From NCBI GenBank assembly GCA_019637875.1, contig JAHBUW010000006.1, positions 154,347-218,346 of the forward strand: a stretch of DNA of 64,000 nucleotides, written 5' to 3'. Under the pieces are notes generated by a model. The model had not been told where the DNA came from. It worked only from the letters and a program-made list of their open reading frames with translations, and ran no database searches. Position numbers and translations under genes: made by a program. The stretch comes from Pseudobdellovibrionaceae bacterium (GTDB lineage Bacteria; Bdellovibrionota; Bdellovibrionia; Bdellovibrionales; Bdellovibrionaceae). This document shows, in pieces, positions 1 through 7,987 of the stretch (its first letter is position 1; each line of letters starts with the position of its first letter).

Positions 1-968
1 TGAATGACGCTGCCTTTTTGAATGAGCACCTGATTCCGTTTGACGGAAACGGTGACCGGCAAAACGGAATCCCGCGCCTGCGCGCGCCGCGTTTCCGTTT
101 CTTGCACGTTCACGGTCAGATTGGGACGCACGAGGGTGCGCGCCAAATTTAGAACGGCGACCTGTTCGGTCGGAGAAAGTCCCCGCGTCTCGCGCAACTG
201 AAAGAATTCGTCTTCGTTCAGATCGACGAGGTCGGTCTTGCGGATGTGGAACTCGCGTCCCCCGTTGTTCTTCTGCACCACGCGGGCCAGAACCATTTGG
301 GTCTTCGACTGGATATTTTTGGCGACGCCGTCGATGATTTTGTCGCGGTACCAGAAATCGAGGTTCCGCAAGAGCGCATTCTCGATGCGCGCGTTGAAGC
401 GGTTTTCGACCAGCCACTCGAACATGTACTCATTCACCGCGAGCCCGAGCTCTTTGTCGAACTCGCCTTTATGGATGAAAAAATCCTTCACCATTTCGGC
501 GCGGAGCGAAGCATTTTTCGGCCACGGCATCTGCTTGAGTTTCGCGCGCATCAGCCGGAATGACCGGTAGACGTGATTGGAAACCTGCTCGAAAACGTGG
601 GGATCGAAATCGAAAACCGTCGGTACGCTTTCCGTCGCTTTCGCCCGACGTTCGTCGGTCGTGAACTGATCGACCATCGTGAACGCCACGGGCGAAACGA
701 TGTCTTCCTTCGCGATATCGCCGATCTCGTACTCGACGTGGGTCCGGATCTCGAAGTTCATCGCGATCGCAAGCAAAAGCGCGAACAGAAAAACGACCGA
801 AAAACGCCGCAAATGGAACTTTTGATCCAATTTGAACAGGAGGTGCAGAAGCGGCGAGCGCTCCAAACCCATGCGCTGCACCCAATCGTGGAACTTCTGA
901 CTGTGGTCAGAGTACCTCTCGCGGATGTGCAGATCTTCGTCTTTAAGACTCGGCGGTTTCTTAGGCAT
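1..968 (-). CDS. 7TM-HD family (PgpH-like) phosphodiesterase, N-terminal part
   Basis: Partial gene: the 3' end lies beyond base 1, leaving about 322 residues. The start is the ATG at 968-966, preceded by a purine-rich GAGAAAAAGGG. A basic cytoplasmic leader is followed by a membrane segment at about residues 56-71 (VVFLFALLLAIAM). Next comes an extracytoplasmic region opening with EYEIGDIAKEDIVSP and ESVPTVFDFD, the signature of the 7TMR-HDED extracellular domain. Family members continue with seven membrane helices and a cytoplasmic HD domain that hydrolyses cyclic di-AMP (PgpH in Firmicutes). The helices and the HD domain are outside the window, so activity cannot be judged. It diverges from mazG. 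Confidence 0.75.
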   Translation of the reverse strand, partial: MPKKPPSLKDEDLHIRERYSDHSQKFHDWVQRMGLERSPLLHLLFKLDQKFHLRRFSVVFLFALLLAIAMNFEIRTHVEYEIGDIAKEDIVSPVAFTMVDQFTTDERRAKATESVPTVFDFDPHVFEQVSNHVYRSFRLMRAKLKQMPWPKNASLRAEMVKDFFIHKGEFDKELGLAVNEYMFEWLVENRFNARIENALLRNLDFWYRDKIIDGVAKNIQSKTQMVLARVVQKNNGGREFHIRKTDLVDLNEDEFFQLRETRGLSPTEQVAVLNLARTLVRPNLTVNVQETETRRAQARDSVLPVTVSVKRNQVLIQKGSVI

Positions 969-991
969 CAGAAGCCCTTTTTCTCTCACAA

Positions 992-1019
992 TTATCGGTT
1001 GGAAGACATCAAAACTCCA
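992..1019 (-). promoter_or_regulatory. possible sigma-28-like promoter of the 7TM-HD gene
   Basis: On the minus strand ACCGATAA (999-992) matches the enterobacterial FliA -10 consensus GCCGATAA at seven of eight positions. TGGAGTTT (1019-1012) matches TAAAGTTT at six of eight, with a 12-base spacer instead of the usual 11. It lies about 23 bases upstream of the start codon. The match could be chance, because the gene is not an obvious flagellar target. Confidence 0.3.
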
Positions 1020-1089
1020 AGGCGTCTATCGCTGCGCGCTGGACTTTTCGCTTGGAAAAATGCCCGATTTCTCTGCTACAACGGAACAT

Positions 1090-1926
1090 ATGCAAACCCG
1101 CTCCCCGTCCCGCGAGGCCCTAGTCCAAGAATTCCTGCGTTTGGTCGATATCGTCGCGAGATTGCGCGGACCGGACGGTTGTCCCTGGGACAAAGAACAG
1201 ACCCAGAAATCGCTCACCAAGTACGTCCTGGAAGAGGCTTTCGAACTCGCCGAGGCGATCGACTCCGGAAACCAAAAGCACATCCTCGATGAACTTGGCG
1301 ACTACCTCTTTCAAGTCGTCTTGCAAGCCCAGGTCGCGCAGGATGAAAACCTCTTCGCGCTGACGGACATTCTGAAGAACCTGTCGGACAAAATGATCCG
1401 CCGCCACCCTCATGTCTTCGGCGACGTTAAAGCCGAAACCAGCGCCGAGGTCCTCGTGAACTGGGCCAAAATCAAAGCGGCCGAGGTCGAAGCAAGCCCC
1501 GAGCCCGCCAAGCCCTTCCGCCTGGCGAAAGAGCTGCGCGGCTTTCCGGCGCTCTTAACCAGTTACAAAATCGGCAAACGCAGCGAAGACTGGAAGTTCG
1601 ACTGGGACACACCCGCCCAAGTCGAAGCGAAGGTCACCGAAGAGTTTCGCGAGGTCCAAGAGGCCATCGCGCAGAAGGATCCGGCCGCGCAGCTCGATGA
1701 AATGGGCGATCTGCTGTTCGCGGTCGCGCAGTGGGCCCGTCATTTGGGAATCGATCCCGAGGCCGCGCTTCGCCAGGGCAATCTGAAGTTCGAAAAACGC
1801 TTCTCGGTGATGATCGAACACGCGAAACTCACGCAGGATCAGTTCCGCGCGCTGCCTCTAGACGAGAAAGAGGCCCTCTGGGCGGACGCGAAAAAGTTCG
1901 TCAGAAAATCCGCAACCCCGACCTGA
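1090..1926 (+). CDS. mazG: nucleoside triphosphate pyrophosphohydrolase MazG
   Basis: 278 residues, close to the usual MazG length (about 263 in E. coli). Hydrolyses (d)NTPs to NMP and pyrophosphate, and in E. coli it also lowers ppGpp. The N-terminal unit has GPDGCPWDKEQT and the metal-binding EEAFE...DELGD pattern. The second MazG unit has EEFREVQEAI...DEMGD followed by the conserved LKFEKRF. The ATG at 1090 fits the family N-terminus; an in-frame ATG at 1060 would add ten residues and cannot be excluded, and neither has a strong ribosome binding site. It is transcribed away from the 7TM-HD gene. Confidence 0.92.
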   Translation: MQTRSPSREALVQEFLRLVDIVARLRGPDGCPWDKEQTQKSLTKYVLEEAFELAEAIDSGNQKHILDELGDYLFQVVLQAQVAQDENLFALTDILKNLSDKMIRRHPHVFGDVKAETSAEVLVNWAKIKAAEVEASPEPAKPFRLAKELRGFPALLTSYKIGKRSEDWKFDWDTPAQVEAKVTEEFREVQEAIAQKDPAAQLDEMGDLLFAVAQWARHLGIDPEAALRQGNLKFEKRFSVMIEHAKLTQDQFRALPLDEKEALWADAKKFVRKSATPT

Positions 1927-2202
1927 AATCCGCTCCCCGAAAGGGGCTGCCGTAAACTTCGACGAAAGCGCCGGAACATTCCCGCGCTTTCTGCCCAAGA
2001 TTTTTTCGACGCAAATATTTTTTAAAGCTGGTCTGATTCGAGAATCGCTCGCGCTTCCGCGCACTTCGACGCGTTCGATTTTGGATCGCGCCCCCAATCC
2101 CGCATTGATCACGCGAGCTTAGCATCGGCTTCGCGAAAGTTTCAAAGTCCGGGGCGCGCCTCTAATCTGAGTTCCATGGAACACATGGCTCAAGGAGGAA
2201 TC
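1927..2202. other. 276-bp intergenic region upstream of the Agl/Glt-like operon
   Basis: No convincing gene. A small hairpin (CCCC GAAA GGGG, near 1935-1946) follows mazG without a T-run, and the middle is AT-rich (about 1999-2034). The operon promoter is probably here, but no clear -35/-10 pair could be picked. A strong AAGGAGGA sits just before the next start. Confidence 0.4.
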
Positions 2203-3270
2203 ATGAATGGAAGCACCCAACGCGCACGGATGCGCGTCGCTTCAGGAGCGCTGATGCTCGCGGGACTCATGCTGGTCATCACCGCTTGCGAGAAAGGCGA
2301 CCGGAGCTACTCTCTGCTTTCAGATACGGAAGCCTTCCAGCAGAACGCGACCTACGTTCCGCGCAAAATCGATGTCCTTTGGATCATCGATAACTCGGGC
2401 TCTATGAAGTCGAGTCAGGACAATCTGACCGCGAACTTCGCCTCCTTTATCAATCGCTTCAAAGCACTCAATTACGACTTCCGCATGGGCGTCAATGCCA
2501 CGGATGCATGGCTCGGACGCTACAATTCTTCACGGATCGGGCTGCGCCGCCTCAGGGATGGGGCGGGGTCCAGCCATAGCGGCGTGTTCGTGATGGATCG
2601 CAATACGGCCGACATCCAGAACGTGTTCATGGTGAACGCGACCCAAGGAATCAGCGGCTCGGGCGACGAACGCGCGTTCAGCTCGATCGAAGACACCCTC
2701 AATCATATCGACAACGCGGACTTCCGCCGCTCCGACGCTTACCTGGCCATCATCATTCTGTCGGACGAGGACGACTTTTCGGCGACGACCTCGGCGCACC
2801 TGAACAACAACTACAATAGTTCGCGCCTGATCCCGGTCAGCTACTACAAGAACTATCTCGACGGCAAAGTCGGCGCGGGCAACTGGTCGGTCAACGCGAT
2901 CACGATCCTGGACGCCCAATGCCGCGACGATCTGAACGCGCAAAGCTCCGGCCGCATCATCGGTAAACGTTACGTCGAACTGTCGAAAGCGTCGGGCGGC
3001 GTGCAGACCTCGCTCTGCGGTGACTTCGGCGAAAGCCTGACTTTGATTTCGGACCTTTTGATCGAAGTGTCGTCGAGCTTCAAACTCGACCGCGAGCCGA
3101 TCCCCGCCTCGATTCGGGTGCTGGTCGACGGTCAAGCCGTCACCCAGAATGCCACGAACGGTTGGGATTACGACCCCGCGACGATGACGGTCACCTTCCA
3201 CGGATCGGCGGTTCCGGCGGCGGGACAAAAGGTCATGATCAGCTTCGATCCGCTGGCACCGAAAAACTAA
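2203..3270 (+). CDS. VWA-domain lipoprotein (CglB-like adhesin candidate)
   Basis: 355 residues. The ATG at 2203 is chosen because AAGGAGGA lies just upstream; in-frame starts at 2176 and 2185 would lengthen the signal peptide. A lipoprotein signal ends in the lipobox ITAC with Cys29. A von Willebrand factor A domain begins near residue 56 (KIDVLWIIDNSGSM) with the MIDAS metal motif DxSxS at 63-67, and a later acidic LSDEDDF strand fits the fold. The C-terminal 70 residues look like a beta-sandwich. It heads the operon holding the Agl/Glt-like motor and envelope genes. In Myxococcus the gliding adhesin CglB is also a VWA outer-membrane lipoprotein, so an adhesin role is inferred from fold and context. 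The adhesin role is uncertain. Confidence 0.75.
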   Translation: MNGSTQRARMRVASGALMLAGLMLVITACEKGDRSYSLLSDTEAFQQNATYVPRKIDVLWIIDNSGSMKSSQDNLTANFASFINRFKALNYDFRMGVNATDAWLGRYNSSRIGLRRLRDGAGSSHSGVFVMDRNTADIQNVFMVNATQGISGSGDERAFSSIEDTLNHIDNADFRRSDAYLAIIILSDEDDFSATTSAHLNNNYNSSRLIPVSYYKNYLDGKVGAGNWSVNAITILDAQCRDDLNAQSSGRIIGKRYVELSKASGGVQTSLCGDFGESLTLISDLLIEVSSSFKLDREPIPASIRVLVDGQAVTQNATNGWDYDPATMTVTFHGSAVPAAGQKVMISFDPLAPKN

Positions 3271-3315
3271 GTTTCCAAAGTATGGATGGACGTTTCTTAC
3301 AAGGAGGATTTTGAG

Positions 3316-3939
3316 ATGGGCGCAGTATTACAGTTTATGAATGATTCGGGTATCGTGGGTTGGGCCATTTTGGGGATCGGTCTCGCGACTTTCGCGCTGA
3401 TCGGCGAACGGGCCTACGCACTTTACTTCAAGGTTTCGCTGAAAGGCGACGACCTTTACAGCAAGATCCGCGGCCTCGTCTCGGCACGTAAAACCGACGA
3501 AGCCCTCGGCATCGTGCACGATCTCAACCAGAAACCCCTCGCATCGGCGTTCCGCACGATCCTGGAAAAAGCGGATCGCGATGACGACACGATTTTCCAA
3601 GCTCACGATATCGCGCTCGCCGAAAATATCCCGCAGCTGACGCGCCGGACGCATTACCTGTCGATGCTCGCCAACGTCGCGACGCTGATGGGACTGCTCG
3701 GTACGATCCACGGTCTGATTCTTTCCTTCGCGGCGGTCGCGTCCGCCGATCCGACGCAGAAGCAGGCGCTGCTCGCGCACGGGATCTCGGTTTCGATGTA
3801 CACGACGGCGCTCGGCCTCGTGGTCGCGATTCCCGCGATGGTTTTCTACTCGTTCCTGATCAGCCGACAAAACTCGCTGGTCGATGAAATGACCGAAAAA
3901 TGCGGCAAGCTCACGGAGCTGCTGACGAGCCACCACTAA
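3316..3939 (+). CDS. MotA/TolQ/ExbB-family proton channel subunit (AglR-like)
   Basis: 207 residues. The ATG at 3316 follows AAGGAGG with good spacing; an upstream in-frame ATG at 3286 adds ten hydrophilic residues. Three membrane segments at about 11-30, 117-140 and 158-183, with the family signature MGLLGTIHGLILSF in the second, and a cytoplasmic loop between the first and second. Family members form the pentameric part of proton-driven motors (ExbB, TolQ, AglR). Two ExbD/TolR-like genes follow, giving the AglR-AglQ-AglS type arrangement known from the Myxococcus gliding motor. It probably energises the periplasmic and outer-membrane proteins encoded downstream. Confidence 0.9.
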   Translation: MGAVLQFMNDSGIVGWAILGIGLATFALIGERAYALYFKVSLKGDDLYSKIRGLVSARKTDEALGIVHDLNQKPLASAFRTILEKADRDDDTIFQAHDIALAENIPQLTRRTHYLSMLANVATLMGLLGTIHGLILSFAAVASADPTQKQALLAHGISVSMYTTALGLVVAIPAMVFYSFLISRQNSLVDEMTEKCGKLTELLTSHH

Positions 3940-4010
3940 GACGGTGCTGGGCCAATCCTTCGCGGCGGGGACGACCGCGAAGGAATGAAAACTAACTTCA
4001 GGAGGATGGG

Positions 4011-4556
4011 ATGAGAGGCAAAAGATATACACCTCGCCGCGAGGCGAATCACGAATTCGAACTGGATCTGGCACCGCTGCTGTCGGTGTTGGTCAAACTC
4101 GTACCGGTGCTGCTCATCTCGTCGGCCTTCGTACAGGTGATGACGATCGAAAGCGATCTTCCGGGCTCGCTCGCCAAAGCGGTCGAGCAAAGCCACGAGC
4201 AAAAAGTCCAAATCAAAATGGTCGCCGAGAACGATAAAGACGTCACCCTCGTGATGACCATCGACGGTAAAAACGAGGAAGTTCAAATTCCCGCCAAAGA
4301 GGGCGTCATCGACTTCGAAGCCGTGCACGCGGGACTCGTCGAAATCAAAAAGCGTTACCCCGAAAGCTTCCACTTGATCCTCAAGGCTTCGGGCACCGTC
4401 ACGTATCAAGAGACCGTTTCCTTGATGGACGAAGCCCGCAAGTCGAAAAGCGAAACCGTGGAGTTCACTTACCGCGACAAAGAAAAACCCGATCAACCGC
4501 AGAAGACTCAGTGGATGTTCCCCGAAGTCATGATCGAACCGTCGGAGGCCACATGA
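4011..4556 (+). CDS. ExbD/TolR-like motor subunit 1, lacks the usual membrane Asp
   Basis: 181 residues, ATG after CAGGAGGATGGG. A short cytoplasmic tail, one membrane helix at about 20-42 and a periplasmic domain ending in RDKEKPDQPQKTQ. In ExbD and TolR the helix carries an Asp that relays protons. The aligned position here reads APLLSVLVKLVPVLL, with Ser25 in place of Asp and a Lys at 29. The next gene keeps the Asp, so this subunit may be structural, pairing as a heterodimer with its neighbour. Its last bases overlap the next start as ATGA. Confidence 0.8.
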   Translation: MRGKRYTPRREANHEFELDLAPLLSVLVKLVPVLLISSAFVQVMTIESDLPGSLAKAVEQSHEQKVQIKMVAENDKDVTLVMTIDGKNEEVQIPAKEGVIDFEAVHAGLVEIKKRYPESFHLILKASGTVTYQETVSLMDEARKSKSETVEFTYRDKEKPDQPQKTQWMFPEVMIEPSEAT

Positions 4557-5032
4557 GACGCTCTAGAAAACCCGCGCGCCGCGAATCGGGCACCTTCCCC
4601 CTGAATATCACCTCGATGTGCGACATGTTCACCCTGCTGCTGGTCTTCCTGCTGCAGACTTACGCCACCTCGGATTTCAACGTCGAGATGGACCCGACCA
4701 CGAAGCTGCCGATGTCGAGTTCGATGAAAGAGCCCAAACGCGTCCCGCAAGTGTTGGTTTCCAAAGACGCGATCAAAATCGACGGCGTGGTCGTCGCGAA
4801 GCTCACCGACGGACGTCCGCAGGCGAGCGACCTGGATCCGCACAATCCCGCGCTCGTGAAACCCCTGTTCGAAGCGCTGAAAGGCAAAGCGCCGACCGAA
4901 CCGTCGGTGAACGATGCGGTCATTTTGTCGGCGGACTCACGTCAGAACATGGCTTCGCTGGCCCCTTACCTCACGACCATTTCGGCCGCGGGTTTCGCCA
5001 AGGTGAAATTGGCGACCGTGCTCGGGCGCTAA
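4553..5032 (+). CDS. ExbD/TolR-like motor subunit 2, with conserved Asp
   Basis: 159 residues. The ATG at 4553 overlaps the preceding stop (ATGA) and has GGAGG just upstream (4544-4548); a longer in-frame start at 4511 lies inside the previous gene. A basic N-terminus leads into one membrane helix at about 18-37 (NITSMCDMFTLLLVFLLQTY) with Asp24 aligned to the proton-carrying Asp of ExbD/TolR. The rest is a periplasmic domain. It should form the stator with the ExbB-like protein and the first ExbD-like subunit. Most similar by arrangement to AglS or AglQ of the Myxococcus gliding motor. Confidence 0.88.
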   Translation: MRRSRKPARRESGTFPLNITSMCDMFTLLLVFLLQTYATSDFNVEMDPTTKLPMSSSMKEPKRVPQVLVSKDAIKIDGVVVAKLTDGRPQASDLDPHNPALVKPLFEALKGKAPTEPSVNDAVILSADSRQNMASLAPYLTTISAAGFAKVKLATVLGR

Positions 5033-5042
5033 GGAGGATCGC

Positions 5043-7691
5043 ATGAAGACGTCGCGTTTCCTCCTTCCCCTGCTGCTTTTGACCTCGCCCGCTTTCGCGC
5101 AGAAAGAGATCGTCAAAGATCCCGTCGCGTCCGAAGCGCTCGTATCGATGAGCGAACAAAAAGCCATCGAGGCCTTGGAGCGCATTCTTGAAAAACGCCG
5201 CGGTTCGCCCGACGAGCCCGATCTGCTCGAGCGCTTGTCGGAACTTCACCTGAAGCAGGCGAAGTCCGTGCGTTTTTTCAATTTGAACCGCACAAACGAC
5301 AAGAACCTGTCGCTGCTTCCGCCCGTCATCAAAGAAAAGGCCGCGCTGCGCCCGCTGAAAAAAGCGGTGGAGTGCTTCCAGCAGATCCAGACCAAGTCCC
5401 CGAAATACGCCCACGCGGATCGCGTGCACTTCCACAAAGCCCTGACCCTCGCGCAGATGGGCCTTTTCAAACCCTCGACCGTGGAAGTCGAAATGCTGCT
5501 GGCGAAGTATCCGAAATCGGAATGGCGTTCCGACGCGCACCTGCTGATCGGCGAAGTCTTCTACGACAGCCAACGCTATACCCAGGCCCTCAGCCATTTC
5601 AACGAAGCCGCGACCAGCGATAAAATCAAGATCTCGCACTACGCGCAGTACAAAGCGGCGTGGACCCTTTACAACCTGGAACGCAACGAAGACGCGATCG
5701 CGAAGCTCATGGGCTTGGTCAAAGCCGTCGATCCCGAAAAACCCGAAGGCTTCGCGTTACGGAGCGAATCGTTGCGGGACATCGCCCTGTACCTGACCGA
5801 AACCCGCGCCTCGAACGAAGCTTTCGACTTCTTCCAAAAGTTCACCACGCCCCAAGAAACGGCGGCGGGCCTTTACCGGATGGCGAACATCTACCGCTCG
5901 CACTCCAAACATAAAGACGCGCGCTTGATCGCGAACGAATACTTGAAACGCGGCACCGACGAAACCGGCAAAATCCAGTTTCGCCTGCTGATGGCGAAGG
6001 ACGCCAAAGAACGCAAAGATCCCACCGATCAGGTCGCGCACTTGAAAGCCGCCTACGACCTGTGTTTGATCCAACCCGACGACGCCGAGGTCTGTAAACA
6101 GGACCTGCGCGTGCAGCTGACCGAATCGGCGGAAGACGCATGGAAATCGTGGGAAAAAACCAAAAATCCCGCGGCCCTGAAAGCCACCAAAGAGATTTTC
6201 GAGATCGAAATTCAGCGCAATCCCGATCCCCGCCCGAAAACGCTGGAGGCTTACGCCGAACTGCTTTTCCAATCCGACGATTTCGAAAATGCCGCGCGGA
6301 TTTACCGCGAACTGGTCGCGAAAACGAAAAATGATAAAACTCCCAAGGCGGACGCGAAACTCAAAGAAAAGGCCCTCGAGAAATACCAGTACGGAAGCCT
6401 CGTTTCTTTGGACCGCTGGATGGATCAGAACAAAAATGCCGTCCTCGCCCCCGAGTTTTATAAAGAAGAAGTTCTGGTCCACCTGAAGGACTTCCCGCAA
6501 ACGCCCTTCAAGGCCGAGCTGCTCTTGCGTCTGGCGAACATCCAGTACGCCGAAATGGATTTCGCGAAAGCCGAAGCCAACTTGCGCACCGTGCTCGCCA
6601 CCAACGTCAAAGCGAAGGATGCCAAAGAAGATCCCCGCGTCCCCGCCGAGAACTTGCTTCTGGAAACGCTGAAAGCGCAGAACAAGACGGCCGAGTTCCG
6701 TAAAACTTTGGACGGCATCACCGAAAAAACGACCGACACGACCCGCAAAACCGAACTGCGCCGCTTGGTCGCACAGCTGGAGCTCGAAAAACTCGAAACG
6801 GCCCCCACCGGGACCGATGGCGATGCGAAGAAGCTGAAGGAATATCTGGATTTCATGCAGGCCTACAAAAACGACGTCAAAGTCACCGAGCCCGTCTACT
6901 GGAAGACGCTCGCGCTCGCGTTGACCATGAACGAAGACAAAGTCGCCTTCGAACTGATCGAGCGTAAAGCCGACAGCAAAGACGTGCGTTTGTGGGACGG
7001 CCTGAAACAGATCCTGGTGCGTTTCGATAAGACGCCCGCCGCGAAACGCCCGGGCAGCGTCGAGCTTTTCGAAACCTCGCTGAAACGCGCGAACGGCAAC
7101 GAGGTCGCCAAGATCCTGTGGACCTACCGCGAAAACCTGATCCAGTACAACGGCTCGCCCGCGCGCATCGCCGCACTGGAAAACGAGATTTTAAAACGCG
7201 GCATGGAGCCCGAAAAAAGCCTGATCCTGGTTTCCCGTCTGGAAAAGGATTTCGAAGCCGGCAAAGTCGAAAAGGTTTTCAACGAGTCGCGTGCCCTGGT
7301 CGCTTCCTCCAAACCCGCGATCGTGCGCGCCCGCGCGCGCCTGTTGCAAGCGCGCGTCCTGGAGCAAGAACTCCGTCGCCAGAGCGTGAAGAGCTCGCTG
7401 ACCCGTTTGCAAATGGTCATCGGCATGAAACTCGAAAAACTCGGCAAAGCGCAAGAAGCCTTCATGTCCACGATCCAAATGGCGGGCCAAGACCCGGCAA
7501 CATCCCGTGACGCCCGCGAAGGCCTGAAACGTTGTTTCCAGCACTCGATCGAGGCCCTGAAAGCCGTCGAGATCAAAGAAGAACTGAACGCTCAAGAGAA
7601 GAAATCCCTGGATGAACAGATGCAGAATCTGATCAGTCCGCTCGAGCTCCAATTGAAGGAGCTCATCGCATCGGAAGAGGTGAAGTCATGA
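5043..7691 (+). CDS. large periplasmic TPR protein (GltD/GltE position)
   Basis: 882 residues, ATG after AAGGAGGATCGC. A classical signal peptide (residues 1-19, ending PAFA-Q) is followed by a helical protein full of tetratricopeptide-like repeats, for example YTQALSHFNEAATSDK and FENAARIYRELVAKT, and a Lys/Glu-rich C-terminus. There are no further membrane segments. TPR scaffolds hold together trans-envelope complexes. Its place between the ExbD-like genes and the small and FHA-containing proteins matches the gltD/gltE position of the Myxococcus gliding (Glt) and sporulation (Nfs) loci. The last codon overlaps the next gene (ATGATG..., 4 bases). Assignment to a particular Glt protein is by position only. 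Confidence 0.75.
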   Translation: MKTSRFLLPLLLLTSPAFAQKEIVKDPVASEALVSMSEQKAIEALERILEKRRGSPDEPDLLERLSELHLKQAKSVRFFNLNRTNDKNLSLLPPVIKEKAALRPLKKAVECFQQIQTKSPKYAHADRVHFHKALTLAQMGLFKPSTVEVEMLLAKYPKSEWRSDAHLLIGEVFYDSQRYTQALSHFNEAATSDKIKISHYAQYKAAWTLYNLERNEDAIAKLMGLVKAVDPEKPEGFALRSESLRDIALYLTETRASNEAFDFFQKFTTPQETAAGLYRMANIYRSHSKHKDARLIANEYLKRGTDETGKIQFRLLMAKDAKERKDPTDQVAHLKAAYDLCLIQPDDAEVCKQDLRVQLTESAEDAWKSWEKTKNPAALKATKEIFEIEIQRNPDPRPKTLEAYAELLFQSDDFENAARIYRELVAKTKNDKTPKADAKLKEKALEKYQYGSLVSLDRWMDQNKNAVLAPEFYKEEVLVHLKDFPQTPFKAELLLRLANIQYAEMDFAKAEANLRTVLATNVKAKDAKEDPRVPAENLLLETLKAQNKTAEFRKTLDGITEKTTDTTRKTELRRLVAQLELEKLETAPTGTDGDAKKLKEYLDFMQAYKNDVKVTEPVYWKTLALALTMNEDKVAFELIERKADSKDVRLWDGLKQILVRFDKTPAAKRPGSVELFETSLKRANGNEVAKILWTYRENLIQYNGSPARIAALENEILKRGMEPEKSLILVSRLEKDFEAGKVEKVFNESRALVASSKPAIVRARARLLQARVLEQELRRQSVKSSLTRLQMVIGMKLEKLGKAQEAFMSTIQMAGQDPATSRDAREGLKRCFQHSIEALKAVEIKEELNAQEKKSLDEQMQNLISPLELQLKELIASEEVKS

Positions 7692-7987
7692 TGAAATTCA
7701 CTGTCCTTATCACGTTGGTTTCGGTTTTCCTGGCACTGCCCGGCTACGCGCAGTTCAAAAAGGGCGCCGGCTCCGAAAAACGTTCGAAAGTCCAAGAGGT
7801 CAACTTCGAAGAGATGACCATGAAAGGGACGATTCGTAACCCCGAGGGCGCCTTCCTCGTGCAGAAGAAGAACCTGAAGTTCTTCCCGCTGTACGAAGTT
7901 CAGAAAGACATGGATGCCCGGATCCGCGGGAGTGAGCCCGACGAGATTCTGAATACCACAATGACCCGTACCCGGAGCGCGAAATGA
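7688..7987 (+). CDS. small exported protein in the GltF/NfsF position
   Basis: 99 residues. It starts with overlapping ATGATG at the TPR gene stop, preceded by GGAAGAGGTG. A signal peptide (about residues 1-22, ending GYAQ) precedes a short charged domain with no recognisable fold: VQEVNFEEMTMKGTIRNPEG, then RIRGSEPDEIL. The stop overlaps the next ATG. Order TPR - small periplasmic protein - FHA/TonB-like protein - barrel is that of gltE-gltF-gltG-gltH and nfsE-F-G-H in myxobacteria. I do not recognise the protein by sequence; the comparison rests on size and position. Confidence 0.6.
   Translation: MMKFTVLITLVSVFLALPGYAQFKKGAGSEKRSKVQEVNFEEMTMKGTIRNPEGAFLVQKKNLKFFPLYEVQKDMDARIRGSEPDEILNTTMTRTRSAK

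Noticed and set aside
1958..2071. Three copies of TTCGACG upstream of the Agl/Glt-like operon
   Set aside because: Spacing is irregular (47 and 60 bp) and the heptamer is common in this composition.
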